Source: JACCZX01 sp963786295 (GTDB taxonomy: Bacteria > Pseudomonadota > Gammaproteobacteria > Burkholderiales > Burkholderiaceae_F). From it: a stretch of DNA of 64,000 nt. Positions 36,789 through 45,399 of the stretch are shown here, piece after piece. The notes under the pieces are model-generated. The model saw only the letters and a list, made by a program, of their open reading frames with translations. It had not been told where the DNA came from and did not search any database. The number at the start of each line of letters is the position of its first letter. The stretch's first letter is position 1. The position numbers and the translations under genes were made by a program. The stretch spans positions 69,815 to 133,814 of the forward strand of contig CAWAYV010000049.1 in assembly GCA_963786295.1 (NCBI GenBank), read 5' to 3'.

Positions 36789-37954
36789 TCGACGCTCGAC
36801 GAGGCGCGCAGTGCGCTGCGTTCATTCAATTCGTCGACGTAGGCTTCGATTCCGCCGGTCTCGCGCTGCAAGTACCGTTCGACCGCGTCGGCGAATGCGG
36901 GATGCGCGAGCCAGTGTGACGAGTAGGTCGTCACCGGTTCGAATCCACGCGCGAGCTTGTGTTCGCCCTGGGCACCACCTTCGAACACTTTTAATTTGCG
37001 TTCGATCGCGAACTCGATCATCTGGTAGTAGCTCGTTTCAAAATGCAGGCAGGGAACGAACTCGATTGCTCCCCAGTAGCGCCCGTAAAGACGCTCGTGA
37101 TCGAACAGTGCAAGCGCGGTAGCGATCGGCCGACCATCGCGACGCGCAACCACCATTAGCAAAGTCTCCGGCATCGACCGTGCAATCTGCAGAAAAAAAC
37201 GGCGATTCAGATATGGCGTCGAATAATGAGCTGCGTACGTCGTGGCGTAGCAGCGCATGAACAAATCCCAATCGGAGTCGCTGATGTCACGGCCGACTTT
37301 GCGCTCGAGTACGACACCCTCGGTCAATACCTTGCGCTTCTCTGCTCTGATTTTCTTCCGCTTCGGCTGTGCGAGAGATACGAGATAGTCGTCAAACGAT
37401 GAGTAGTCCCGATTGAACCAGTGAAACTGCACCGCACGCCGCGTCAGCATTCCGGCGTCTGCAAGATGTTCAATTTCACCGGGTGGCGCGAACAGCACGT
37501 GCAGCGACGACATGTCGGACTCTCGTGCGTGTGAGACAAGCGCGTGTGCGAGCAGCGTCTGCTGATGTGAATCCCGCACAATCAATCGCGCGCCCGGCAC
37601 CGGTGTGAACGGGATGGCAGCAAGCCACTTTGGGTAGTAGTCGATGCCATGTTGCTGATATGCACTGGCCCATGCCCAATCGAACACGTACTCGCCATAG
37701 GAGTGATGCTTCCGATAAAGCGGCACGGCGCCAGCCAACTGATCGTCGCGCCATAGCGTCAGGTACTGCATCTCCCACCCGGAACGCGGCGCTGCGCATC
37801 CGCTCGAGTGCAGTGCATGCAGAAACTCGTACCGCACGAATGGGTTGCCGCTGCCCGATGCGGCGACCAGCGCATTCCACCTGGCTTCACCGATCGCGGC
37901 CAGATCGTCGACGACGCGCGTGCAATAATCCGCGCCATCTGCTAGTTGGTTCAT
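36785..37954 (-). CDS. DUF482 GNAT-like acyltransferase (COG3146)
   Basis: A 389-aa protein of the DUF482 family, GNAT-fold proteins with Fem-like resemblance whose substrate is not established. Family landmarks are NPFVRYEFLHALHSSG (37-52), VFDWAWASAYQQHGIDYYPKW, a basic PKRKKIRAEKRKV loop, WGAIEFVPCLHFETSYYQ and the C-terminal FEGGAQGEHKLARGF. The ATG at 37954 is four bases from the nadE start on the other strand. It overlaps the duplicated EamA start codon by four bases at its 3' end. Length is normal. Confidence 0.85.
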   Translation of the reverse strand: MNQLADGADYCTRVVDDLAAIGEARWNALVAASGSGNPFVRYEFLHALHSSGCAAPRSGWEMQYLTLWRDDQLAGAVPLYRKHHSYGEYVFDWAWASAYQQHGIDYYPKWLAAIPFTPVPGARLIVRDSHQQTLLAHALVSHARESDMSSLHVLFAPPGEIEHLADAGMLTRRAVQFHWFNRDYSSFDDYLVSLAQPKRKKIRAEKRKVLTEGVVLERKVGRDISDSDWDLFMRCYATTYAAHYSTPYLNRRFFLQIARSMPETLLMVVARRDGRPIATALALFDHERLYGRYWGAIEFVPCLHFETSYYQMIEFAIERKLKVFEGGAQGEHKLARGFEPVTTYSSHWLAHPAFADAVERYLQRETGGIEAYVDELNERSALRASSSVE

Positions 37955-37957
37955 CGA

Positions 37958-39592
37958 ATGAGTTCTAACGTCAAAGTCGCGGTTGCACAGCTCAATTGCA
38001 CCGTCGGCGACTTCGAGGGCAACAGCAGAAAAATCATCGAAGCGGCATCGCGCGCCGCTGCAGCGGGGGCCGATCTGCTGCTGACGCCGGAGTTATCCTT
38101 GGCCGGCTATCCGCCTGAAGACTTACTTCTGCGCCGTGCATTTTACGCAGCCAGTGACGCTGCGTTACAGATGCTGACCGCGCAGTTGCTGCAGTTTCCC
38201 GAGCTCACGGTCATCGTCGGCCATCCGCTGGCGCGCGAGGGCCATCGATTCAACGCGGCATCACTGTTGCAGGGTGGCGTTGTGCTGGGCACGTACTGCA
38301 AACACGACCTACCCAACTATGACGTGTTCGACGAGCAGCGGTATTTCACGCCCGACAATCGCCCGCTCGTGTTCGAACTGAACGGCACTTCATTCGGCGT
38401 CAACATCTGTGAGGACACTTGGTTCTCGTACACGCCGGAGTGCGCGAAATCAGCAGGCGCGGAGGTGTTGCTCGTGCCCAATGGCTCGCCGTTTCATCTG
38501 GGCAAGCAGCAGCAGCGCTTCGACACGCTGCGCGCGAACGTTACGCGTTACCGGATGCCGGTCGTGTATGCGAACCTGGTGGGAGGACAAGACGAGCTTG
38601 TGTTCGACGGCGGTTCATTCGTGCTCGACGGCGACGGCAAGCTGGTGGCGAACGCGCCGTACTTCGAGGAGAGCATGCTGCTCGTGAACTTCATCGATGG
38701 TGTGCCGCAGCCGTCACCGGTTATCGCTGAGCCGGGAGAGGAAGCGCTCGCATACTCGGCACTGGTCCTGGGCGTGCGCGACTATCTGGGGAAAAATGGT
38801 TTCCCGAGCGCGATCATCGGACTATCCGGCGGCGTCGATTCGGCGCTGACTTTGGCAATCGCGGTCGATGCGCTGGGGGCGGAGCGGGTGCGCGCGGTGA
38901 TGATGCCGTCACAATTTACATTGCCGATGAGCCTGGACGACGCGCAGCAAATGGCGCAGGAGTTGAGGGTGCGTTACGACGTGCTTCCGATCAAGCCCGC
39001 ATTCGACGCATTCCTTTCTACGTTGGCGCGCGAGTTTCGTGGACTGCCGTGGGATACGACCGAAGAAAATCTGCAGGCGAGGATCCGCGGGACGCTGTTA
39101 ATGGCGCTGTCCAACAAGTATGGCTCCATCGTACTGACCACCGGTAATAAGTCAGAAACGGCAGTCGGTTACTCGACGCTGTACGGTGACCTCGCCGGCG
39201 GCTTCGCCGTGATAAAGGACATCTTGAAAACGCTGGTGTATCGGCTGTGCCGATACCGGAATTCGATCGCACCGGTGATTCCGGAGCGCATCCTGTTGCG
39301 CGCGCCGACTGCGGAGCTCAAGGCCAATCAGACCGACCAGGATTCTCTGCCACCCTATGACGTCCTCGACGAGATCATCGACCTGTACATGCAGCAGGGA
39401 CGCTCGATCGCCGAGATCGTCGCGGCCGATCACGACGAGGCGGTGGTGCGCAAAGTGGTTCGGATGATTCGCCTGTCCGAATACAAGCGGCGCCAATCGC
39501 CGATCGGAATCCGCGTAACTCATCGTGGCTTTGGCAGAGACTGGCGATATCCGGTCACCAATCGTTTCCGCGAAGAGAGTGTCACGCTCTAG
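37958..39592 (+). CDS. nadE: Glutamine-dependent NAD+ synthetase
   Basis: Makes NAD from nicotinate adenine dinucleotide with glutamine as the amine donor. The 544-aa protein has an N-terminal nitrilase-type glutaminase domain with its triad E45, K115 (YCKHDLP) and C151 (NICEDTW). An ATP-PPase synthetase domain follows, with LSGGVDS (289-295). The ATG at 37958 gives the family start MSSNVKVAVAQLN; the frame is open 12 bases further. It is almost back-to-back with the DUF482 gene and is followed after 29 bp by glnB, an order common in betaproteobacteria. Confidence 0.96.
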   Translation: MSSNVKVAVAQLNCTVGDFEGNSRKIIEAASRAAAAGADLLLTPELSLAGYPPEDLLLRRAFYAASDAALQMLTAQLLQFPELTVIVGHPLAREGHRFNAASLLQGGVVLGTYCKHDLPNYDVFDEQRYFTPDNRPLVFELNGTSFGVNICEDTWFSYTPECAKSAGAEVLLVPNGSPFHLGKQQQRFDTLRANVTRYRMPVVYANLVGGQDELVFDGGSFVLDGDGKLVANAPYFEESMLLVNFIDGVPQPSPVIAEPGEEALAYSALVLGVRDYLGKNGFPSAIIGLSGGVDSALTLAIAVDALGAERVRAVMMPSQFTLPMSLDDAQQMAQELRVRYDVLPIKPAFDAFLSTLAREFRGLPWDTTEENLQARIRGTLLMALSNKYGSIVLTTGNKSETAVGYSTLYGDLAGGFAVIKDILKTLVYRLCRYRNSIAPVIPERILLRAPTAELKANQTDQDSLPPYDVLDEIIDLYMQQGRSIAEIVAADHDEAVVRKVVRMIRLSEYKRRQSPIGIRVTHRGFGRDWRYPVTNRFREESVTL

Positions 39593-39621
39593 AATCCGTG
39601 CAACAAACACGGAAAGCGACG

Positions 39622-39960
39622 ATGAAACAAGTCACTGCGATCATTAAACCGTTCAAGCTCGATGAAGTGCGCGAGGCGCTGGCCGACGTTGGCGTCACTG
39701 GACTGACGGTCACCGAAGTAAAGGGCTTCGGCCGCCAAAAGGGGCACACTGAGTTGTATCGAGGAGCGGAGTACGTCGTCGACTTCCTGCCGAAGGTGAA
39801 AGTCGAAGCCGTCGTGCCCGATGCGCTAGCCGAGCGCGCGATCGAAGCGGTCACCAAAGCCGCGCGCACCGGAAAGATCGGCGACGGAAAAATCTTTGTC
39901 CGCGCGGTCGAGCAAGTAATTCGAATTCGTACGGGCGAAGAGGGCGAAGCCGCGGTGTAG
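39622..39960 (+). CDS. glnB: Nitrogen regulatory protein P-II
   Basis: A 112-aa trimeric signal protein that reports 2-oxoglutarate and nitrogen status to glutamine synthetase control and other targets. The T-loop with the uridylylation site Y51 is intact (TELYRGAEYVVDF), and the C-terminal GDGKIFVRAVEQVIRIRTGE is typical. The ATG at 39622 starts MKQVTAIIKPFKLDEVREAL. It could be GlnB or GlnK; linkage to nadE rather than amtB favours GlnB. Probably transcribed from the nadE promoter, as the 29-bp gap leaves little room for another. Confidence 0.95.
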   Translation: MKQVTAIIKPFKLDEVREALADVGVTGLTVTEVKGFGRQKGHTELYRGAEYVVDFLPKVKVEAVVPDALAERAIEAVTKAARTGKIGDGKIFVRAVEQVIRIRTGEEGEAAV

Positions 39961-39971
39961 CGGCGGCTGCG

Positions 39972-40629
39972 CTAGAGCGTTTTTCCGTTGCTGGGCTTCA
40001 ACAACACGATCAGCGCGCCGCTGCCGCCTTCGGTGGACCGCGCCTGGCAGAACGCGATAACGTCTTCTCGCTGCGCGAGCCAGACTTTCGTCTTTCCTTT
40101 TAGCACCGGCTGACGACCTTTCGAACCCAAGCCCCTTGCCGTGCACGACACGAATGCAGCGCAATCCGCGCTTGCCGGCGTCGCGCATAAAGCCGGCGAG
40201 CAGCTCGCGCGCTTCGCCCGTGCGGCAACCGTGCAAATCAATCTCGTCCTGAATCACCCATTCGCCGCGCCGCAGTTTGCGCAGCACGTCGGGGCCGACG
40301 CCGGGGCGGCGAAACGACAGCTCGTCATCGGTGTGCAGCAGCGTGTCGATTTCGAATTCGTCGGATACCGACGCCACCAGCACCAGTTGGTCGTCCTCGC
40401 GCCGCTTGTAGGCGATCGGTGGGTGCGGCGTGCGCTTGTGCTCGACTCGCGTGTGGCCATCCAGCGGCGTGACGTCGCCGACCGCATCGCGAAATTCGTC
40501 GACCGCTTTTAGCGTCGTGACTTCGCGGACGCGAAGCTCGGCCGCCGCCTGTTCCTGCTTTCGGGCTTCGCTAACCAGCGCGTCGCGTAGAGATTCGAGT
40601 TGCGCGAGATGGGTGAATTTTTCTGTCAT
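39972..40629 (-). CDS. Smr-domain endonuclease-like protein, one frameshift
   Basis: A DUF1832/Smr-type protein, probably acting on branched or structured nucleic acids, or in E. coli (SmrB) on mRNA of collided ribosomes. The long N-terminal frame reaches the Smr core DEIDLHGCRTGEARELLAGF and CIRVVHGKGLG. There an extra base near 40123 shifts the frame. The rest (SKGRQPVLKGKTKVWLAQRE, then GSGALIVLLK) continues one frame over to the stop at 39972. Both Smr signatures (LDLHG-type DLHG and HGxG) are present. Corrected length is about 218 aa. Whether the shift is real or a sequence error is not decidable here. Confidence 0.8.
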
Positions 40630-40665
40630 ACACCGTCGATCCCGCTTGTCGATTCAGAGGCGGCG

Positions 40666-41652
40666 TTATGCGGCGAGCGCTTCCGAGGCCGGGGTGACGG
40701 CTTCGAGGTTCTCCAGATATTTCTGTGCGTCGAGCGCCGCCATGCAGCCGGTGCCGGCGCTTGTAACCGCTTGCCGGTACACGTGATCCTGCACGTCGCC
40801 CGCCGCAAAAACGCCGGCAACGCTGGTCGCAGTCGCCATTCCGGCGAGTCCGGTTTTGGTAATGATGTAGCCGTTATTCATCTCCAACTGGCCGGCAAAA
40901 ATTTCGGTGTTCGGCCGGTGCCCGATCGCAATGAACACGCCTTGCAGCGCAATCCTTTCGGTACTACCGGTCTGCGTGTTCTTGATGCGCACCGCATTGA
41001 CGCCGGAGTCGTCACCCAGCACTTCGTCGAGCACGTTGAACGTCCTCATCTCGACCTTGCCTTCTTTGACCTTTTGCATCAGGTGATCGACGTTAATCGC
41101 TTCGGCGCGAAACTTGTCACGCCGATGAATCAACGTCACTTTCTTGGCGATGTTGGTCAGATAAAGGGCTTCTTCTATCGCGGTGTTGCCACCACCGACG
41201 ACCGCGACGTCCTGGTTCTTGTAGAAAAACCCGTCGCACGTGGCGCAACCCGACACGCCCTTGCCCATGAACGCCTGTTCCGATGGCAGGCCCAGGTACA
41301 TCGCGCTGGCGCCGGTCGCGATGATCAACGCATCGCACGTGTATTCAGCTGAATCGCCGATTAGCCGCAAAGGCCGCTCGGCGAGCTTCGCGGTATGAAT
41401 GTGATCGAAAATCACCTCGGTGTTGAAGCGCTCGGCGTGCGCCAAAAAGCGCGTCATCAATTCGGGACCTTGCACGCCTTGCGCGTCAGCAGGCCAATTG
41501 TCGACATCGGTGGTCGTCATCAGCTGCCCGCCCTGCGCAAGACCGGTCACCAACACCGGCTTCAAGTTGGCACGCGCGGCATAGACCGCAGCCGTGTACC
41601 CGGCCGGGCCGGAACCCAAAATAAGCACGCGTGCGTGTTTAGTAGTCGTCAT
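40666..41652 (-). CDS. trxB: Thioredoxin reductase
   Basis: An FAD/NADPH enzyme that reduces thioredoxin in the cytoplasm. The 328-aa protein has the FAD-binding GSGPAGYTAAVYAAR (13-27), the redox-active CATC (C136 and C139), the NADPH-binding VVGGGNTAIEEA and the C-terminal GVFAAGDVQD. Length matches low-molecular-weight TrxB. In many proteobacteria it lies next to ftsK; here about 3.7 kb separate them, filled by small membrane-protein genes and a broken two-component cluster. Confidence 0.96.
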   Translation of the reverse strand: MTTTKHARVLILGSGPAGYTAAVYAARANLKPVLVTGLAQGGQLMTTTDVDNWPADAQGVQGPELMTRFLAHAERFNTEVIFDHIHTAKLAERPLRLIGDSAEYTCDALIIATGASAMYLGLPSEQAFMGKGVSGCATCDGFFYKNQDVAVVGGGNTAIEEALYLTNIAKKVTLIHRRDKFRAEAINVDHLMQKVKEGKVEMRTFNVLDEVLGDDSGVNAVRIKNTQTGSTERIALQGVFIAIGHRPNTEIFAGQLEMNNGYIITKTGLAGMATATSVAGVFAAGDVQDHVYRQAVTSAGTGCMAALDAQKYLENLEAVTPASEALAA

Positions 41653-41743
41653 AACGGTCAGCCGATCCCCTTCGCCGAATCGAAGCGATTATATTGGGGC
41701 GCTTCAGCTGAAACGAAGCCCAGATAAGAATGCGGCGAGCGCC

Positions 41744-41944
41744 TTACTCGTCGCCGCTTGTCTCGGGCTGGCGTTGGCCAGACGTCGCGTTGGCCAGTCG
41801 ACGGCTGAGAGCGCGCTTGCGGGCAGCCGCGAAGTATTCGTCATCTTTCTTTCTGGCGTTTGGCCGGAGACGTCGAGCTCGCAGGATTGGCATCAAAACG
41901 ACCAGCGCGACGACGAGGCCGCCGATGATCAGCAGGCCGTTCAT
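41744..41944 (-). CDS. Hypothetical small membrane-anchored protein (66 aa)
   Basis: Begins with a hydrophobic helix (MNGLLIIGGLVVALVVLMPIL) and continues as a strongly basic, then mixed, tail (RARRLRPNARKKDD). I recognise no family. The start codon overlaps the stop of a 39-codon frame upstream (ATGA), an arrangement usual in real operons. It ends 91 bp before the trxB start on the same strand. Confidence 0.5.
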   Translation of the reverse strand: MNGLLIIGGLVVALVVLMPILRARRLRPNARKKDDEYFAAARKRALSRRLANATSGQRQPETSGDE

Positions 41945-42060
41945 TCGTCTACGTCGTCTTCGTCTCGATAGCCGGATTGCTTCTGGTTGACCTTGTAAAC
42001 CGCACCGGCCACGCCCACTGCAACTACACCGGCAAGAAAAACGAGTATCGACGGACCCAC
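41941..42060 (-). CDS. Hypothetical 39-aa single-helix protein
   Basis: A short frame starting at a GTG (42060): VGPSILVFLAGVVAVGVAGA, then a polar linker, then the acidic end DEDDVDE. One membrane helix with an acidic cytoplasmic or periplasmic tail is visible. It ends in the ATGA overlap with the 66-aa gene, which is the main support for its being real. No family is recognised. Confidence 0.45.
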   Translation of the reverse strand: MGPSILVFLAGVVAVGVAGAVYKVNQKQSGYRDEDDVDE

Positions 42061-42167
42061 GGCTCGCTCCACACTAATTGGAACCGCAAACTCTAGGGTC
42101 TTGATGCCGACGTTGAAGGTCTTTGGAGCGCCGGATTTCCTGAGGGATTTAAGGTAATGAAATAGAG

Positions 42168-42926
42168 CTACATCTGCCGGAAAAGGTGCGTGTAACTATC
42201 CGAAACGAGCAGCGTTTCAGCGCGAGTCTTTAGTTTCACCAGCATTCGGCCGCGAAAGTCGCGCGCTACGCCGGCAATCGAGGTCGCATTGACCAATGTA
42301 GAGCGATGGATCTGCCAGAACTGGTTCGGATCGAGCTCCTCGACCAACTCCTTTAATGGCTTGCGAATCAACGCCTCGCCCTCGCCGGTGACAACGCGGG
42401 TGTATTTGTTGTCGGCCTGAAAGTAGGTGACTTCATCGACCGTAATCAGTTTCAAGCTCTGTCCGACAGATGCATTGATCCAGCGCAGGTACTGTTTTGC
42501 AGGCGATTGCGCACTCGAGGTGATTTGCGCCAAGGTCGCCTCAAGCCGCGCCGGCGGCGTCCCCAGCCGTTGCCTTGACGCGAGACACCGCGGTGAACAA
42601 ACGCGCCGGCGCGACCGGCTTCAGGACATAGTCAACTGCGCCCTGATCAAAGGCGGCCACTGCGTGCTGGTCATACGCGGTGACAAACACTACGTGACAG
42701 CGCCCGCTCGCTTGACGCGCTACTTCGAGTCCCGTAGCGCCTGGCATCTGAATGTCGAGAAACAGCACGTCGGGATGATGCTCATCGAGCAGCCGTCAGC
42801 GCCTGCACGCCATCGGCAGCTTCGCCGACGATCGAAAGCTCGGGCCACAGTTGCCCCAGTTGTTCGATCAAGTTGATGGCGCAGCGTCGCCTCGTCCTCG
42901 GCGACGATCGCGGTCGGACCCGTCAT
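42168..42926 (-). pseudogene. LytTR response regulator, three frameshifts
   Basis: The locus reads as a receiver plus LytTR regulator of about 251 aa if three single extra bases are removed (near 42872, 42795 and 42545). Pieces in order are MTGPTAIVAEDEATLRHQ, then LIEQLGQLWPELSIVGEAAD, then PDVLFLDIQMPGATGLEV (phospho-acceptor Asp) with VDYVLKPV, and last an intact LytTR domain (VTYFQADNKYTRVV, IHRSTLVN) in the frame 42168-42533. The segments are stop-free and well conserved. The locus is therefore either recently inactivated or affected by insertion-type sequence errors. It follows two LytS-like kinase genes by 28 bp and would be their partner. Confidence 0.75.
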
Positions 42927-42954
42927 TTCGTCGCAGTTTGGGGCTGATTGCTCG

Positions 42955-44100
42955 CTAATTTGGATCTAGCTCGGCGGCGGGAACACGCATCGTGATTTGG
43001 GTGATATCGCCGATCTGCTCGAGCAGTCGAGCGACGCCGCGACCACCGAACAGTCCGGCCAGGCGCTCTCGCACGCGCGCCAGCTCAGGGTCGTCGTCGC
43101 AATGGTCAGGCATCGTCAAAGCGCAGCACGATCACAACTTGACTTCCGATGCGGCTGATGCCGATCTTGATCGACTCGGGCAGCTCGCCGGACGGCTGCC
43201 GCACCGCCCGCTGCAGTAGCGGCAGCAGCAGCATCGGATAGAAGCGCGCGCATCGGCAATCGTCCGGCAACGTGACCGATAGCGTCGGGCGGCCGTCGTG
43301 CAGCGATGTCACGACCGCGAGGTACGCCTGCACCAGATCGATTTCGGCTTCGATCGTCGAACCGGGCTCGCGCAAGCGCGGCAATGCGACGCGCAAGATA
43401 GGTGATCAGGCGATCAAGGTCATTGGCCGCGCTGCGGTGCATCCTGCGATACAAGCGTTTCGATGTCGACCAGCGAATCGAAAAGAAACTGCGGCTCGAC
43501 TTGCGCCTGCATGGCGGCCAGTCGAGATTCAAGTACTTCGCGTGCAATCGTGGCCTGCGCGCGCTGCGTCGCTTGCAGTGCGGTGGTCGTCGCATTCCGC
43601 CGATGCAAAACTTCCGCCACGGCCACGAACAGAAAACTGAGCGTGGAGTAAACGATTGCGTGCCCCACGAAGGCGAGCCACATCGGCGGCAACGGTTTTT
43701 TCTTGCCGTCCACGAGTGACGAGACCAATTCCGGAAGCCCGGCCGCCTCGGCCGTTGGAACCGTGATCGCAGCCGTTAACGCTGCGCTTGCGACAACCAC
43801 CCAGACAAGCCGCCAGATGCGCGCAGCGCCGCCGGCGGGCGCGTCGTACGTGGCTCCCACCCACCCGAGCATCGTGAGACTAAACAGCAGCATCGAGCCC
43901 ACGAGGTTGAACGCCAACACCTGCGCAATGCCCGGCTTGTCCAACTTATCGATCCAGATCGACGCATCGACGACGGTCATCAGGAATGACGCCATCAAGA
44001 CCGCGACCACGTGCGCCCAGCCCATTCGCGACCACGCGGACCACCAAGCTGCCAACGTTGCCACACCGGCCGAGCGTTGACCCGTCAGAACGACGCTCAT
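42955..44100 (-). pseudogene. LytS-like kinase lacking the phospho-acceptor His, three frameshifts
   Basis: Membrane kinase-like locus, about 380 aa after removing extra bases near 43425, 43392 and 43110. The N-terminal half has about four helices (for example WAHVVAVLMASFLMTVVDA and NLVGSMLLFSLTMLGWVG). The His_kinase segment reads AQVEPQFLFDSLVDIETL; the usual EPHFLFNSL histidine is Gln. The later part shows LITYLRVALPRL and STIEAEIDLVQAYLAV-type features once frames are joined. The HATPase region is short and weak. It follows the other LytS kinase by an ATGA overlap. It may have been a regulatory partner rather than a kinase even before the frameshifts. Confidence 0.7.
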
Positions 44101-45231
44101 GGCGCAGCCTCCGGTGCCAGCTCCAGCGGCAGCGTATCGACGCCATCACGCCGCGCGGTGATGCCGACGCGAGCTGCAAACTGGCACGGCTGCCATACAG
44201 CGCAGCCAGTCGAGAACGCGTATTGGCGAGTCCAACGCCTGAGCCGGCACTACTTGAAAATCCGATCCCGTTGTCATGCACTTCGACGATCAGATCCTCG
44301 CCGGCACGGCGGGCGCGAATGTCGATATTGCCTCCCTGCGGAAGCGGCGACAGACCGTGCTTGATCGCGTTTTCGACCAGCGTCGGCAACACCATCGGCG
44401 GCACGCGCGCATTTTCCAGCGCGGGATCGTGATCGATCGAGAAGCTCAATCGCTCGCGCATCCGCATCTTCAAAATGGTCAAAAACGAACGCGCAAGCTC
44501 GAGCTCGCGCGACAGCGTGGAACCTGATTGACGCATCGAAGGCAATGCTGCACGCAGGTAGTTGATCAGGCTTGCCAGCATCTCCTGGCCCTGCGCCGGC
44601 GCGGTCTCGTAAAGACGCTTGACATTGGCCAACGTATTAAAAAGAAAATGCGGTTCGATCTGCGCTTGCAACGCAGTCAGTCGCGCTTCCACCATCTGAC
44701 CTTGCAAGGACTGGCGGCGGCATTCGGTTTCCTCCAGCGCCGCTCGCGCTAGCTCGTCTTCACGCGTCGAGTTGAAGAGCCAGAACGCCAGGCTTCCAAG
44801 GACAGCCCAGATCGCGAACGTCGACGAAAAGAAGCCGACCTCTTCAGCCAGGCGCTGCGCGACCGGCACGCCGGCTACCCACAGGCGGGCGGGAACACTC
44901 GCTGCCGCCACAACAAGGGAAACCGAAATTCCAAGTGTCAGCGCCACCTTCGACCTCAGCGAAAAAGCCTGCGACGAAGGCTTCGACAAGTGCGATCGCC
45001 ATCAGCAGTAACAGGCCGCTAATCAGGCTGCCGCGTAACGAACGCGCCAGGCCGAAAATCCATTCCTCGAACGGCATCGCATTGAAGTACAGCGCGTAGC
45101 GACCGACGATAAAATCGAAGCAGAAATAGAAGACGACCGCGATGGACTTCAGGTTCCACACGCGTGCAAACGCCGACCGGGCGGCCGAGGGTGGCGCGGC
45201 GAACGGCCGGCAAGCTCTGCGAGGCGATCAT
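44097..45231 (-). pseudogene. LytS-like sensor histidine kinase, frameshifted
   Basis: The main open part (phased with 44989) has two helices, then ALQAQIEPHFLFNTLANVKRLY with the phospho-acceptor His intact. After it come NYLRAALPSMRQ, VLPTLVENAIKHGLSPL (N-box) and VEVHDNGIGF, VGLANTRSRL (G-boxes). Upstream, the first helices (SIAVVFYFCFDFIVGRYALY and ISGLLLLMAIALVEAFVAGF) lie in two other frames. An extra base near 45175, another near 44962 and a missing base near 44155 would restore about 377 aa ending LPLELAPEAAP with a stop overlapping the next start (ATGA). The start at 45231 is uncertain. Partner of the LytTR regulator 1.2 kb downstream. Confidence 0.75.
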
Positions 45232-45386
45232 TAGCCCGGATTCTGCGCGGAGCGCCGGTGCATCGCAACGCCTGCCGACGAAGTGCGAGTGCGGCGGCGC
45301 GAAACCCTTCATTTGGCGACGAATTTTCCTATTTTGAGCGCCGCTGCGCGCGGAGCTCTGAAACGCTCGTGCTTTTGATGCTTACC

Positions 45387-45392
45387 TATAAT
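45387..45392 (+). promoter_or_regulatory. Possible -10 box before ftsK
   Basis: A perfect TATAAT lies only 7 bp before the proposed ftsK ATG. There is no good -35 at 16-18 bp spacing. If used, transcription would begin at or next to the start codon and give a leaderless or very short 5' UTR. Chance occurrence is possible. Confidence 0.3.
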
Positions 45393-45399
45393 CGCGCGC

